Assembly: GCF_000712075.1 (NCBI RefSeq)
Contig: NZ_JONW01000005.1
Span: forward strand, 67,001-131,000
DNA: 64,000 bases
Origin: Caulobacter sp. UNC358MFTsu5.1
GTDB taxonomy: Bacteria > Pseudomonadota > Alphaproteobacteria > Caulobacterales > Caulobacteraceae
Reading direction: 5' to 3'
Part shown: piece after piece, positions 32,879 to 40,747 of the stretch
Numbering within the stretch: the stretch's first letter is position 1
Layout of the letters: every line of letters begins with the position of its first letter
Made by a program: the position numbers and the translations under genes
The notes under the pieces: generated by a model
What the model was told of the DNA's origin: nothing
The model's database searches: none
The model's input: only the letters and a program-made list of their open reading frames with translations

Positions 32879-33844
32879 TCAGGCGGCCATGGCGGCCTGC
32901 GGCCCGGCGACGGGCTCGGGCGAAGGCCCGCCCGCGGACGACAGCAGCAGGTCGGCGGCCTTGGAGGCCTGCGAGGCCGCGCGGAAGATGGCGCGGTTGT
33001 CCTCGGCCAAGACCTCCAGCCAAGCGCCGATGTAGTCGGCGTGGCGAACGGTGGGGACGACGCCGAGGCTGGCGCAGACGAAGGCGCCGCCCATTTCGGC
33101 GACCAGTTCCTCGCGCGCGTAGGCCTTGCCGCCCCGGTGGCCCGACTGGTCGCGGTCCAGGCGCGAGCGGTGGCCCGTCCAGTGCGACAGCTCGTGGAAG
33201 GCGGTGCGGTAGTAGTTGATCTGGTCGGTGAAGGCCGGTTGCGGCGGCACCTGCACGTAGTCGAACAAAGGATCATAGAAGGCGCGCGGCCCGCCGACGC
33301 GGAAGTCCGCGCCCGTGGCGGCGATCAGCGCCTCGGCATGGGGGATCGCCTGCCGCTCGGGCGGCGGCGCGGGTTCGGGATCGACGCCCGACAGGCCTTC
33401 GCACTGGACCAGGTTGAAGACGGTGAAGCGCTTGAGAAACGAGACCTTGCCGGGCTCGTCGCCGTCGCGCGCGGCCCGCTCCTGCTCGGCCTTGGGCGTG
33501 AAGCGATCGGCGAAGACCACGGTGGTCCCACGCTCGCCACGCCGCACGCAGCCCCCGGCGGCCAGGGCCTGCTTGAAGGTCAGCCAGCCTTGCGAGGGAA
33601 AGCCGTGCTCGATGACGGCGCCCCATAGGAGCAGGATGTTGACCCCCGAATAGCGCCGCCCGGTGATCCCGTTGCGCGGCAGGGACAGGGCCGCGCCGCC
33701 GACCGTGCCCCAGGGTTGGACCCAGGGCAGGCGCCCGGCCTCCAGTTGGTCGATGATCCGGTGCGTGACCTCGTCGTAGAGGCTGACGTCCCCCCGCCGG
33801 GAGGGCGTGGCGGCGGGCCTAGAGCGTTGGCCGGTGGGGCGCAT
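32879..33844 (-). CDS. ardC: ArdC-like antirestriction protein
   Basis: A 321-residue protein with an N-terminal ssDNA-binding ArdC domain (SLYDEVTHRIIDQLEAGRLP, then WGTVGGAALSLPRNGITGRR, RYSGVNILLLW) and a C-terminal zincin-like metallopeptidase domain with HELSHWTGH (H217, H221) and EELVAEMGG (E247-E250). It should protect incoming single-stranded element DNA in a new host. The ATG giving MRPTGQRSR is used. Confidence 0.9.
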   Translation of the reverse strand: MRPTGQRSRPAATPSRRGDVSLYDEVTHRIIDQLEAGRLPWVQPWGTVGGAALSLPRNGITGRRYSGVNILLLWGAVIEHGFPSQGWLTFKQALAAGGCVRRGERGTTVVFADRFTPKAEQERAARDGDEPGKVSFLKRFTVFNLVQCEGLSGVDPEPAPPPERQAIPHAEALIAATGADFRVGGPRAFYDPLFDYVQVPPQPAFTDQINYYRTAFHELSHWTGHRSRLDRDQSGHRGGKAYAREELVAEMGGAFVCASLGVVPTVRHADYIGAWLEVLAEDNRAIFRAASQASKAADLLLSSAGGPSPEPVAGPQAAMAA

Positions 33845-33878
33845 GAGCGGGCTCCTTCCCCGCCCCAAACCCGCATCC

Positions 33879-34049
33879 TTTCACCGGAAAGGGGGGTGGG
33901 CGGCGAAGAGCGGCCGAAGAGGCCCGCCGGCGGGAGACGGCACCCGAAGGGCCGAAACGAAAGTGGAGGAGCCGGCCGCTTGGCCGGCTTGCCGTCGCCT
34001 AAGGCGGGCCTAGAAGGGCGCGCCGCCCACCCCCGTTTCAGGGGAAAGG
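33879..34049. repeat. Long imperfect inverted repeat with structured interior
   Basis: CCTTTCaCCGGAAAGGGG plus GGTGGGCGGCG on the left is mirrored by CGCCGCCCACCCCCG plus TTTCAGGGGAAAGG on the right, about 28 pairable bases, with a 110-base interior that itself contains GGCCCGCC/GGCGGGCC arms. It fills the gap between ardC and the next gene and has no coding character. It may form an RNA structure, a double terminator or a replication-type site. Confidence 0.55.
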
Positions 34050-34128
34050 AAAACAAGGAAAGTCATCGCGCGCGAGCGCGATGGCCGCGCCCGGCCGAAG
34101 GCCGGCAGCCACCGAGCGCTCTAGGGCT

Positions 34129-34977
34129 TCAGGCCGCCGCGGCGCTGGAGAAGTCGTGGTGGGAGATGAAATTGCCGCTGTCGAGCCAGAGGCTGCGGGT
34201 GGATTGGCCCTGGCGCGGCCCCACGCCCGCCTCATCGCTGAACAGCAATTTGAACGAGGTCCCGGCCGCCTTGCGCGCGAGCGCCAGGTCCTGCAGGACG
34301 CGGTGCAGGAACTCGGCGGCGGCGCGGGTGATCTTGCAGGCTCCGCGCATCTCGCCGCTGCCGTCGTAGCCCTCCAGGAGCCCGGTCAGCAGGCCAAAGG
34401 CCTTATCATAGACCTCGCCGCGCTCGGAATCGGCGGCCAGGCAGACGCCCTCGATGTCGCCTCGCTCGAAGCCCAGACGCTCCAGCACGGTCGGCAGGGC
34501 GATCATGCGCTGGCTGCTACGGCGCCGACAGGCCTCGACGACCTCGACATAGTAGTTGGAGGCCGTCGCCACCGCGTGGGCCTGTCCGGTGATCCCCACA
34601 TGGCTCACGAAGTCGTGGCGCACCTTCGCGTAGCCATCCGGGGCGGTGCGCATATCCCCACCCAGGTCCAGGAAGTCCTCGATGATCGCGAACATCGCGT
34701 CAACGACGTCCAGGGTCAGACCCTTCAGGGCGTTGGAGGCGTTGATGCGAAAGTACTGGGCCGACAGATCGACGTTCAGGTCAGCGATCCGCGAGCCCAT
34801 CACCTTGTAGATGTCGTTGGCCAGACCCCGGCACTTGGCGATCGGATAAAGCACAGGGACCAGGTGATGAGCGCACGCCGGCGCGGCCATCAACTTGGGC
34901 AGCAGGACGCTATCGCGCGTTGCCCCGAACAGGCGCGCAATCCGGTCCCTTCGCGTGTTGTCATTGACTTCGCCCAT
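34129..34977 (-). CDS. Hypothetical protein, 282 residues
   Basis: Begins MGEVNDNTRRDRIARLFGAT and is largely helical (LSAQYFRINASNALKGLTLD, VVDAMFAIIEDFLDLGG). No membrane segment and no catalytic motif I can name. Composition supports a true gene. It is preceded by an unusually AT-rich upstream region. Its place between ardC and the cargo genes suggests an element-borne function, unknown. Confidence 0.6.
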   Translation of the reverse strand: MGEVNDNTRRDRIARLFGATRDSVLLPKLMAAPACAHHLVPVLYPIAKCRGLANDIYKVMGSRIADLNVDLSAQYFRINASNALKGLTLDVVDAMFAIIEDFLDLGGDMRTAPDGYAKVRHDFVSHVGITGQAHAVATASNYYVEVVEACRRRSSQRMIALPTVLERLGFERGDIEGVCLAADSERGEVYDKAFGLLTGLLEGYDGSGEMRGACKITRAAAEFLHRVLQDLALARKAAGTSFKLLFSDEAGVGPRQGQSTRSLWLDSGNFISHHDFSSAAAA

Positions 34978-35002
34978 GGTCCCGCTCAGCCGCAGGGTCA
35001 AT

Positions 35003-35180
35003 TTGGCAAATTCTATTGTTTTTTGGAAGACTTAATAGAAAACGCGAGAACTTAAACGATATTTATAATACTTCGTCTCCACCAGATAGATTTATACAGA
35101 AAGATGAAAAGTCTTCTTAACCATACCAAGTGCCTTTCCGAATGCTTGATGAGATGAGCGCCGAAAGTCTTAAGAAAGGA
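35003..35180. promoter_or_regulatory. AT-rich divergent intergenic region with repeated heptamers
   Basis: Far richer in A and T than the rest of the window, with TTTATAATAC and TAGATTTATAC stretches that could hold promoters for both flanking genes. AAGTCTT occurs at 35109-35115 and 35165-35171 and inverted (AAGACTT) at 35027-35033. A regulator-binding region or an origin-like unwinding element is possible; neither is proven. Confidence 0.45.
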
Positions 35181-35211
35181 TTACCAACGACCTTTCAGCC
35201 CAGGTGACGCC

Positions 35212-35445
35212 ATGACGCTCGAAATCTTCCAACTGCCGCTCCTGCCACTTGTTGTCATCCATGCGACGCACACGCTGCGCAAGGATTTGTCCGAGCGCCC
35301 CCGTTTCGGCCCCGAGGCCGAAGCCAGCCGCCGGGACCGTCTGGCGGCCCAGGCCCTAGTGGCGATGTGGTTCGCCATCAACCTGGCCCCGGTCGCCTAC
35401 TACGCGCTGGAGTGCCTGAGCCACTGGCTGGACCTGCTCGCCTGA
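35212..35445 (+). CDS. Small membrane protein, 77 residues
   Basis: Starts MTLEIFQLPLLPLVVIHATH; hydrophobic segments near residues 8-18 and 47-70 (LVAMWFAINLAPVAYYALE) flank a charged middle (LRKDLSERPRFGPEAEASRR). Followed by a good terminator, so it is a single-gene unit driven from the AT-rich region. No family recognised. Confidence 0.6.
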   Translation: MTLEIFQLPLLPLVVIHATHTLRKDLSERPRFGPEAEASRRDRLAAQALVAMWFAINLAPVAYYALECLSHWLDLLA

Positions 35446-35470
35446 CCCAACCAGGAGCGGCGGACTCAAT

Positions 35471-35496
35471 GGGCGGCCTAACAAGGCCGCCCTTTT
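35471..35496 (+). terminator. Rho-independent terminator
   Basis: GGGCGGCC-TAACAA-GGCCGCCC followed by TTTT, a perfect 8-base stem 25 bases past the stop of the small membrane protein gene. Confidence 0.85.
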
Positions 35497-35787
35497 CGTA
35501 TGCCCAAGCAGACAGGTCACAGCGCCCGCTAAAGGGAGAACCTGAGCCGTCCCAAAACGCATAACCGTGAACGATGGCGGCGTCGGACAAGAGCGCCAGA
35601 CCATCCCGCGCCACCGCGACGCCGTCCGCGGCGGCCTGCGGCCTGAGAACCAGGAACTCCTCGTCGCCGAAGGACAGCTTGTTCCGCCCTGCCCCCTCCG
35701 CAACCAGACCGGCTGGCCGCCCGGGATCGCCCCGGCGATCGTGACCAAGCGATAGCGGTCCCGCAGATGATCCCCGCTGTCGACCAA
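35497..35787 (-). pseudogene. Frameshifted hypothetical gene
   Basis: From a TTG the minus strand reads VDSGDHLRDRYRLVTIAGAI, PGGQPVWLRR. At a run of five G the coding character passes to the next frame, AGRNKLSFGDEEFLVLRPQA, AADGVAVARDGLALLSDAAI, VHGYAFWDGSG. One extra G would join both into a continuous product. Either the gene is broken or the base run was misread. The second frame stays open through the neighbouring terminator, so the true end is unclear. Function unknown. Confidence 0.5.
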
Positions 35788-35852
35788 AATCCGTCGGGAC
35801 GGTTGGGGTGCTCTCTTCCCCCTTGCCGGCGACTTCGCCTACAAGGCGCGCC

Positions 35853-36248
35853 ATGCTCCCCGCCGCCGCCCTCGCCTCCATCATCGCCTGCACCGCGCCG
35901 GCCGTTCACGATGGCGACACCCTGCGCTGCGGCTCCGAACGCGTGCGCCTTTTCGGCGTCGACGCGCCCGAGGTCCGGCGGGGCAAGACCCCCGCCGAGC
36001 CGCTGGCCTACGAGGCCCGCGACGAACTCATCCGCCTGACGCGAGGACGGGTCGGATGCCGCTTCGTCGATCGCGACCGCTATGGCCGGTTCGTGGGCCG
36101 CTGCTGGTCGGACGCCAGCCCCGACGTCAACGCCGCCCTGATCCGCTCGGGCTTGGCCACCGAATATCGACGCTACAGCAAGGGCGCCTACGCCGCGGCC
36201 GAAGACGAGGCGCGCCGCGCCGGCCGCGGCGCCTGGAAGCATCCCTAG
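35853..36248 (+). CDS. Thermonuclease-like (SNase) protein
   Basis: A 131-residue staphylococcal-nuclease-fold protein. The active-site pattern is present: DGDTLRCGSERVRLFGVDAPE gives R32 and E40, and DRYGRFVGRC gives R83, matching the Arg/Glu/Arg triad of the family. The N-terminus (MLPAAALASIIACTAPAVH) looks like a short signal or lipobox sequence, so it is probably exported. It would degrade DNA or RNA in the periplasm or outside. Confidence 0.85.
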   Translation: MLPAAALASIIACTAPAVHDGDTLRCGSERVRLFGVDAPEVRRGKTPAEPLAYEARDELIRLTRGRVGCRFVDRDRYGRFVGRCWSDASPDVNAALIRSGLATEYRRYSKGAYAAAEDEARRAGRGAWKHP

Positions 36249-36347
36249 TCATCCACACGCCGCCCACAGGTGCGAGGTCGACGCGCCGACGAGCCGATTG
36301 ACTCTCACGTCACCAAGGAGAACATATAAGCAACATCGGAGTTCGCT

Positions 36348-36668
36348 ATGCCCACCCCAAACGCAAATCCGCGTGCGACGCCGCGCGCCTGCGCATCGGT
36401 CCACATCCCGTTCGAAGCCGATATCGAAACCCTAGCCGAGTGCGTCGGCCCCGACCGTCACCTCCGGATGCTCTGCGACTGCGGCGAGACGGCCGAGTTC
36501 GACGCGACGGCCTGGCTCGAGCGCCGGCTGGGCGACATCTCCATCGTCAACTTCACCGACCGCCTGCGCTGCCCCTGCGGTCGCCGCCAGGGCCGGTTCG
36601 AAGTCTGGCCGGGCCCCGCAGGCTGTTCGGGGCTGAAGACCCGGTTCGCCGCCTCGCTCTACGACTGA
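36348..36668 (+). CDS. Small zinc-ribbon-like protein
   Basis: A 106-residue protein with CDCGETAEF and RLRCPCGRRQGRFEVW, two CxC pairs about 30 residues apart that could bind one zinc ion. The first 20 residues are Pro/Ala-rich. No known family. First of three small plus-strand genes ahead of the AlkB-like gene; spacing to the next gene is only 3 bases. Confidence 0.6.
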   Translation: MPTPNANPRATPRACASVHIPFEADIETLAECVGPDRHLRMLCDCGETAEFDATAWLERRLGDISIVNFTDRLRCPCGRRQGRFEVWPGPAGCSGLKTRFAASLYD

Positions 36669-36671
36669 GCG

Positions 36672-36965
36672 ATGGCCCAGCAACAACCCTTCCCGTCCCT
36701 GGCGCTCGCGGCGACGCGCCACGGCCGCCGGGTCATGAAGCTGACGCGCGTGCGCGCCTACGCCCAGGACAAGACTTCCAGGACTCTGCATTTCCTTCAT
36801 CCCGGCGGTACGGGTCGCGGCAATTCGCGGGTCGGCTTCGTCTCGCCCGAGCACGTGCCGGCGTTCGAAGGCGAGGAAGGCTGGTTCGAGATGGAGCGGA
36901 TCAGGGCCAAGCCCTGGTCGTATTGGCGCGCCATCCGGCGCGTGGATCCGCCGCCCCATGCCTGA
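36672..36965 (+). CDS. Hypothetical protein, 97 residues
   Basis: Reads MAQQQPFPSLALAATRHGRR, then LHFLHPGGTGRGNSRVGFVS and EGWFEMERIRAKPWSYWRAI, rich in aromatic residues near the end. No recognised domain. It overlaps the following gene by 8 bases and lies 3 bases after the previous one, so all three are probably one transcript. Confidence 0.55.
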   Translation: MAQQQPFPSLALAATRHGRRVMKLTRVRAYAQDKTSRTLHFLHPGGTGRGNSRVGFVSPEHVPAFEGEEGWFEMERIRAKPWSYWRAIRRVDPPPHA

Positions 36966-37341
36966 GCCCAGCGACGCCGATCGCCGCAAGGCCGCGCAGC
37001 TCGATCCGGCCTTCGCCGGCGCCCGGCTGATCGACGCGCTCGAACGCGGCTGGGAGATCGGCTTTCGCTGCCAGTACTGCGGGACGGGCAAGACCTGGCG
37101 TCGGGACACGATGCTGGGCCGGGCGCGGCGTTATCTTAATTGCACCATGACCGAGATCCAGGCCCGTCTGCCCTGCCCACGATGTCCCGGCCGCATGCCG
37201 ATCATGACGATGTCGGGAGTAATAGACCCCGGTGACGCCGAACGCCGCCGTTGGGCCACCATCTCCCTGCTGCTCGATACAGGCTTGAACCCCACCGACT
37301 ACGGCTACGGCTGGACGCCGGCCGCACAACCCACCCGCTGA
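36958..37341 (+). CDS. Small zinc-ribbon-like protein
   Basis: A 127-residue protein with FRCQYCGTGKTW (CxxC) and LPCPRCPGRMP (CxxC) about 40 residues apart, the layout of a zinc ribbon. The segment ALERGWEIGFRCQYCGTGKTWRRD is split here as two halves of the same motif region. It may bind nucleic acid. Ten bases before the AlkB-like gene. Confidence 0.58.
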   Translation: MPEPSDADRRKAAQLDPAFAGARLIDALERGWEIGFRCQYCGTGKTWRRDTMLGRARRYLNCTMTEIQARLPCPRCPGRMPIMTMSGVIDPGDAERRRWATISLLLDTGLNPTDYGYGWTPAAQPTR

Positions 37342-37351
37342 CGGAACGCCC

Positions 37352-37957
37352 ATGGACCTGCAGCCCGCACTATTCGACCTGCCGCTGGCCCCGCGTCGCC
37401 CCCTTCCAGACGGGTTCCGCTATCAGCCACACCTGATCACGGCCGACGAGGAGAGCGCCCTGGTTCGCCAGTTCGAACACCTCGACTTCGAACCCTACGA
37501 ACACCTGGGTTATCTGGGCAATCGCCGCGTGGCCGCGTTTGGCTGGCGACGCGGCGCCGACGGCGCCATGGTCGAGACCGGCGAAGGCGTTCCGGATTTC
37601 CTCACGCCTCTGCTGGACAAGGTCGCGGCGTTCACGGGCCTGTCCGCTGGAAGCTTCCGCCACGCCCTGGTCACCGAATACGCGCCCGGCGCCGGCATCG
37701 GCTGGCATCGCGACCGCCCGCCCGCCGTGGCCATCGCCGGCGTCTCGCTACTGTCTCCCTGCACCTTCCGCCTGCGCCGCAAGGCCGGCGACAAGTGGGA
37801 CCGCGCCTCGATCATCGCCGCGCCCCGCTCGGCCTACCTGATGAGCGGACCTTCGCGCAGCGACTGGCAGCACAGCATCCCCGAGGTCGAGGCGCTGCGT
37901 TATTCGGTGACGTTCCGCACCGTGCCTTCTCAACCGCGTTCCGGCCCGCGACGCTGA
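37352..37957 (+). CDS. AlkB-like 2-oxoglutarate/Fe(II) dioxygenase
   Basis: A 201-residue enzyme of the AlkB family, which repairs alkylated bases by oxidative demethylation. Iron ligands H119 and D121 (GIGWHRDRPP) and H174 (DWQHSIPEVE) are present, as are R183 and R189 (ALRYSVTFRT) for 2-oxoglutarate and substrate. Short N-terminal lid with YLGNRRVAAFGW. It is the last gene of the plus-strand cluster and would fit a DNA-repair cargo. Confidence 0.88.
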   Translation: MDLQPALFDLPLAPRRPLPDGFRYQPHLITADEESALVRQFEHLDFEPYEHLGYLGNRRVAAFGWRRGADGAMVETGEGVPDFLTPLLDKVAAFTGLSAGSFRHALVTEYAPGAGIGWHRDRPPAVAIAGVSLLSPCTFRLRRKAGDKWDRASIIAAPRSAYLMSGPSRSDWQHSIPEVEALRYSVTFRTVPSQPRSGPRR

Positions 37958-37958
37958 C

Positions 37959-38390
37959 CTAGGCCTCAGCGCGCGAGACCATGGGCGGCCGGTGCTTCTC
38001 GAAAAGGTCGGCATGCTCCTCGTCACGGACCGCGCGCGCCACGTTCAGCCGGACATAGAGGCCCGACGCCCCGTGGGCGCGAACCGCTTCGTCCCAATCG
38101 CGGCCGGCTGAACCGAGGTTGTTGACCGCGCCGAGGCAAAACACCTGGGGCGTCGCGCCGCGCCAGCGTACGTAGGCGAAATTCCCCGAGGTTGCCGGCA
38201 GTTGGCCCGGCTCAGGGATGAGCCGGAAGCGGTAGGTCGCGCCGGACGCGCCTTGTAGGTCGAGATGGTCTTGCACCGGACGATGATACGCGCCGTCGAT
38301 GGCCAGGGCGAGCGTCCACCGTCGTCGTCCACGGAATCCTTTCTCGGTCCGAGGCGTTGGAGCCCAGGCGGGATTGGGAGGGCACGTCAT
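37959..38390 (-). CDS. Hypothetical protein, GIY-YIG-neighbour type, 143 residues
   Basis: The conserved-looking part is YHRPVQDHLDLQGASGATYR, FRLIPEPGQLPATSGNFAYV, then VFCLGAVNNLGSAGRDWDEA and GASGLYVRLNVARAVRDEE. Similar unnamed proteins occur across alphaproteobacteria. The first 30 residues (MTCPPNPAWAPTPRTEKGFR) overlap a second frame and may not be translated. Converges on the AlkB-like gene with one base between. Despite the label used for sorting, no nuclease motif is visible and no function is claimed. Confidence 0.55.
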   Translation of the reverse strand: MTCPPNPAWAPTPRTEKGFRGRRRWTLALAIDGAYHRPVQDHLDLQGASGATYRFRLIPEPGQLPATSGNFAYVRWRGATPQVFCLGAVNNLGSAGRDWDEAVRAHGASGLYVRLNVARAVRDEEHADLFEKHRPPMVSRAEA

Positions 38391-38571
38391 GGAACATCGG
38401 CGCGGGCGCGCGCAGCACCAAGTCGGGTGAGCCGTCGGTGGCGGCGATGCTAGCTGTCACCTCAGCGCCGATGTCGACGGTAATCAGCGTCAGCCACTTG
38501 GGCGGCTGGTAGCCTTGGATGCCGCGCACCCGAGCGATATCAGTGGTGACCGAGCGCTTCGCCCGCGACAT
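38212..38571 (-). CDS. Hypothetical protein or 5' part of a frameshifted gene
   Basis: The start MSRAKRSVTTDIARVRGIQG, YQPPKWLTLITVDIGAEVTA, SIAATDGSPDLVLRAPAPMF looks coding, while the rest of the frame (after about residue 75) turns Arg/Pro-rich like a shadow. It runs into the downstream gene in another frame over about 180 bases. Either two overlapping genes or one gene with a frameshift. Function unknown. Confidence 0.35.
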   Translation of the reverse strand: MSRAKRSVTTDIARVRGIQGYQPPKWLTLITVDIGAEVTASIAATDGSPDLVLRAPAPMFHDVPSQSRLGSNASDRERIPWTTTVDARPGHRRRVSSSGARPSRPTRRVRRDLPLPAHP

Positions 38572-38828
38572 CGTCCATTTTCTAGCGACGGCTAAGCTTG
38601 CGGCTGTCGCCCATTCCCCTCACAGCCGAGCCGCCTTTTCCTGCTCACCGCCACGGCCGCTGCGGCCCTGGAGCAAGCCTGATGGTCGCCTCGCACGGAC
38701 CCAAGATGAGGACCTCGCTGAACCATCTGCCGGCCGGCAAGGTGCCACGAGCGGACATTGCGCTCCGCTCTAAAAGCCGACCTGCTACTCGGCGCCAGAG
38801 TGATTGGTTGATCCTCTTCCCGCAAGCT

Positions 38829-39725
38829 TCAGCCTATCTCGACGTACCTCGCGAGCTCTTCAGGCGCGCCGGTTGGAAACGCGGCCTTGAGATGATCCAG
38901 AAAGGCGGAGACACGCGCACTGAGCAGTCGACGGGACGGATAGAGCGCCCACAGCGCGATCTCCGATCCAACGACGCCACCCCAGGTGACCAGTCGGCCG
39001 GCGTCCAGGTCGTGACTGACCAGCGAAATCGGCAGGCGGGCGATCCCGACGCCGGCCCGCACCGCGTCGCGGACCATGATCAGCGACGACAGGCGCAAGA
39101 CGGGCTCGACCGCGATCCTGGAAGGACCGTCCGAGGTCGTTACATCCCAGGTCTCGGCGTCAGCTCCCGCGCCACGGACGACGGCCCGTACGGATGAACC
39201 GTCCACCGGTCGCGCCATGTCCGGGCTAGCCACAACGACCAGGCGATCGCGCAGGAAGAAGCGGCCGATCAGGCCCGCGTCCGGGTTCGGGTTCACCCGG
39301 ATCACCAAGTCATAGCCCTCCTCGACCATATCCACCGCGCGGTCGTCGGTCGTCACTTCCAGTCGCACCTCGGGGAACGCCAGGGCGAACGCGGCGGCCA
39401 GGCGGCCCATGGCTGTTTGAGAGAACAGCAGCGGCGCGCTGATCCGCAGGCGGCCGCGCGGCGTCCCGCCGCCGAAAGCGATCGCGGCGGCGGCTTCGTC
39501 CAACTCGGCCAGCAGAGCGCCCGTACGAGCGAAGAGCGCTCGGCCTTCCTCGGTGAGCTTCAACGTCCGCCCGCCGCGCTCCAACAGGCGCAGGTCCAGC
39601 CTGGCTTCCAGCTCGGAGACCCGCCGTGACAGCGTGGCCTTGGGGCGGCCTGTTTCGCGGGCAGCGCGGCCGAAGCCGCCATGCCTAGCGACCAAGTTGA
39701 AATCAGCGAGGGCGAGCAGGTCCAT
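38829..39725 (-). CDS. LysR-family transcriptional regulator
   Basis: A 298-residue regulator. HTH near residues 2-60: DLLALADFNLVARHGGFGRA, ARETGRPKATLSRRVSELEA; effector domain with PRGRLRISAPLLFSQTAMGR and GYDLVIRVNPNPDAGLIGRF. Sequence type resembles regulators of quinone or NADPH-oxidoreductase genes. Divergent from the NmrA-like gene, 104 bases apart, which it most likely controls; the gap has a repeated TTCCGGGTG (two copies 19 bases apart). Confidence 0.9.
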   Translation of the reverse strand: MDLLALADFNLVARHGGFGRAARETGRPKATLSRRVSELEARLDLRLLERGGRTLKLTEEGRALFARTGALLAELDEAAAAIAFGGGTPRGRLRISAPLLFSQTAMGRLAAAFALAFPEVRLEVTTDDRAVDMVEEGYDLVIRVNPNPDAGLIGRFFLRDRLVVVASPDMARPVDGSSVRAVVRGAGADAETWDVTTSDGPSRIAVEPVLRLSSLIMVRDAVRAGVGIARLPISLVSHDLDAGRLVTWGGVVGSEIALWALYPSRRLLSARVSAFLDHLKAAFPTGAPEELARYVEIG

Positions 39726-39829
39726 GTGTTCCACCAGTGAGACGGTTTGTCCAAATCTAGCGACTATTGGCTTCCGGGTGGATCGATCATTTTCCGGGTG
39801 TCCACCCACCCCAACCCGGAGATTTCCCC

Positions 39830-40708
39830 ATGACCATCCTCGTTACGGGCGCCACCGGCCGTGTCGGCCGACAAGTCGTTCAGCAACTGATCCAGCGCGA
39901 CGCCAAGGTCCGCGTCCTGGTCCGCGATCCCGCTAAGGCCGACTTCGACACCCGCGTAGAGATCGCCAAGGGCGATCTGCTCGACATCGACGCCCTGCGG
40001 TCCGCCTTCAAGGGCGTACGCACCCTGTTCCTGCTCAACGCCGTGGCGGGCGACGAATTCACCCAGGCGCTGATCACCCTGAACATCGCTCGCGAGTGCG
40101 GCGTCGAGCGGGTCGTCTACCTGTCGGTGCTGCACGCCGACCGGTTCGTGGACGTGCCGCACTTCGCCGTGAAGTTCGGCGCCGAGCGGATGATCCAGCA
40201 GATGGGCTTTTCCGCCACGATCCTGCGGCCGGCCTACTTCATCGACAACGACCTGACGATCAAGGACGTGGTCCTGAACCACGGCGTCTATCCGATGCCG
40301 ATCGGGGCCAAGGGCGTCGCCATGGCCGACGCGCGAGACATCGCCGAGGTCGCCGCGATCGAGCTGATCCGCCACGACCAGTCGCCGAGCAGGCTGCCGG
40401 TCGAAACCCTGAACCTCGTCGGGCCCGACACGCTGACGGGGGCGGCCGTGGCGGCGATCTGGTCGGACGTACTGGGCCGGCCGGTCGTCTACGGCGGTGA
40501 CGATCCCAGCGGCTTCGAGCAGAACGCGGCGGCCTTCATGCCCAAGTGGATGGCCTACGAGATGCGCCTGATGGCCGAACGCTTCGTCAGCGACGGCATG
40601 ATCCCGGAGAACGGCGACATCGAGCGCCTGACCGCGATCCTGGGCCGCCCGCTGTACAGCTATCGCGATTTCGCCCTCGAATTGGCGGCTGAGATGAAGC
40701 AGGCTTAG
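39830..40708 (+). CDS. NmrA-like NAD(P)-binding protein
   Basis: A 292-residue atypical short-chain dehydrogenase. Rossmann motif TILVTGATGRVGRQVVQQL at residues 2-20, then RVLVRDPAKADF and KGDLLDIDALRSAFKGVRTL. The segment GFSATILRPAYFIDN is typical of NmrA/QOR2-like proteins. It may be a redox sensor or quinone reductase. Target of the divergent LysR regulator by context. Confidence 0.85.
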   Translation: MTILVTGATGRVGRQVVQQLIQRDAKVRVLVRDPAKADFDTRVEIAKGDLLDIDALRSAFKGVRTLFLLNAVAGDEFTQALITLNIARECGVERVVYLSVLHADRFVDVPHFAVKFGAERMIQQMGFSATILRPAYFIDNDLTIKDVVLNHGVYPMPIGAKGVAMADARDIAEVAAIELIRHDQSPSRLPVETLNLVGPDTLTGAAVAAIWSDVLGRPVVYGGDDPSGFEQNAAAFMPKWMAYEMRLMAERFVSDGMIPENGDIERLTAILGRPLYSYRDFALELAAEMKQA

Positions 40709-40725
40709 GTGCAGCTGGGAATTGG

Positions 40726-40747
40726 GGGCGGCCAGCGCTGGCCGCCC
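40726..40747. terminator. Perfect hairpin after the NmrA-like gene
   Basis: GGGCGGCCAGC/GCTGGCCGCCC is an 11-base perfect palindrome 17 bases past the stop codon. No T run follows, so termination may be weak or factor-assisted. The rest of the 284-base gap to the next gene shows nothing else clear. Confidence 0.5.

Larger units (their letters stand above)
8435..38571. mobile_element. Integrative conjugative element in radC (right end unresolved)
   Basis: The left end is fixed by the interrupted radC gene and the adjacent tyrosine recombinase. The interior has a full P-type mating-pair formation operon, coupling protein, relaxase, TraF, lytic transglycosylase, ParB, ArdC and DUF736/DUF2274 genes. 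This gene set is typical of Tn4371-like and related proteobacterial elements. No RepA or ParA is visible. The right limit given is simply where the last small cargo-type gene ends; neither an attR copy nor the rest of radC was seen, so the element could be longer. Confidence 0.75.

Noticed and set aside
38829..39197. Plus-strand frames running into the LysR gene as a possible radC remainder
   Set aside because: None contains the expected SGDP..PS or HDH-type motifs; they are shadows of the LysR gene.
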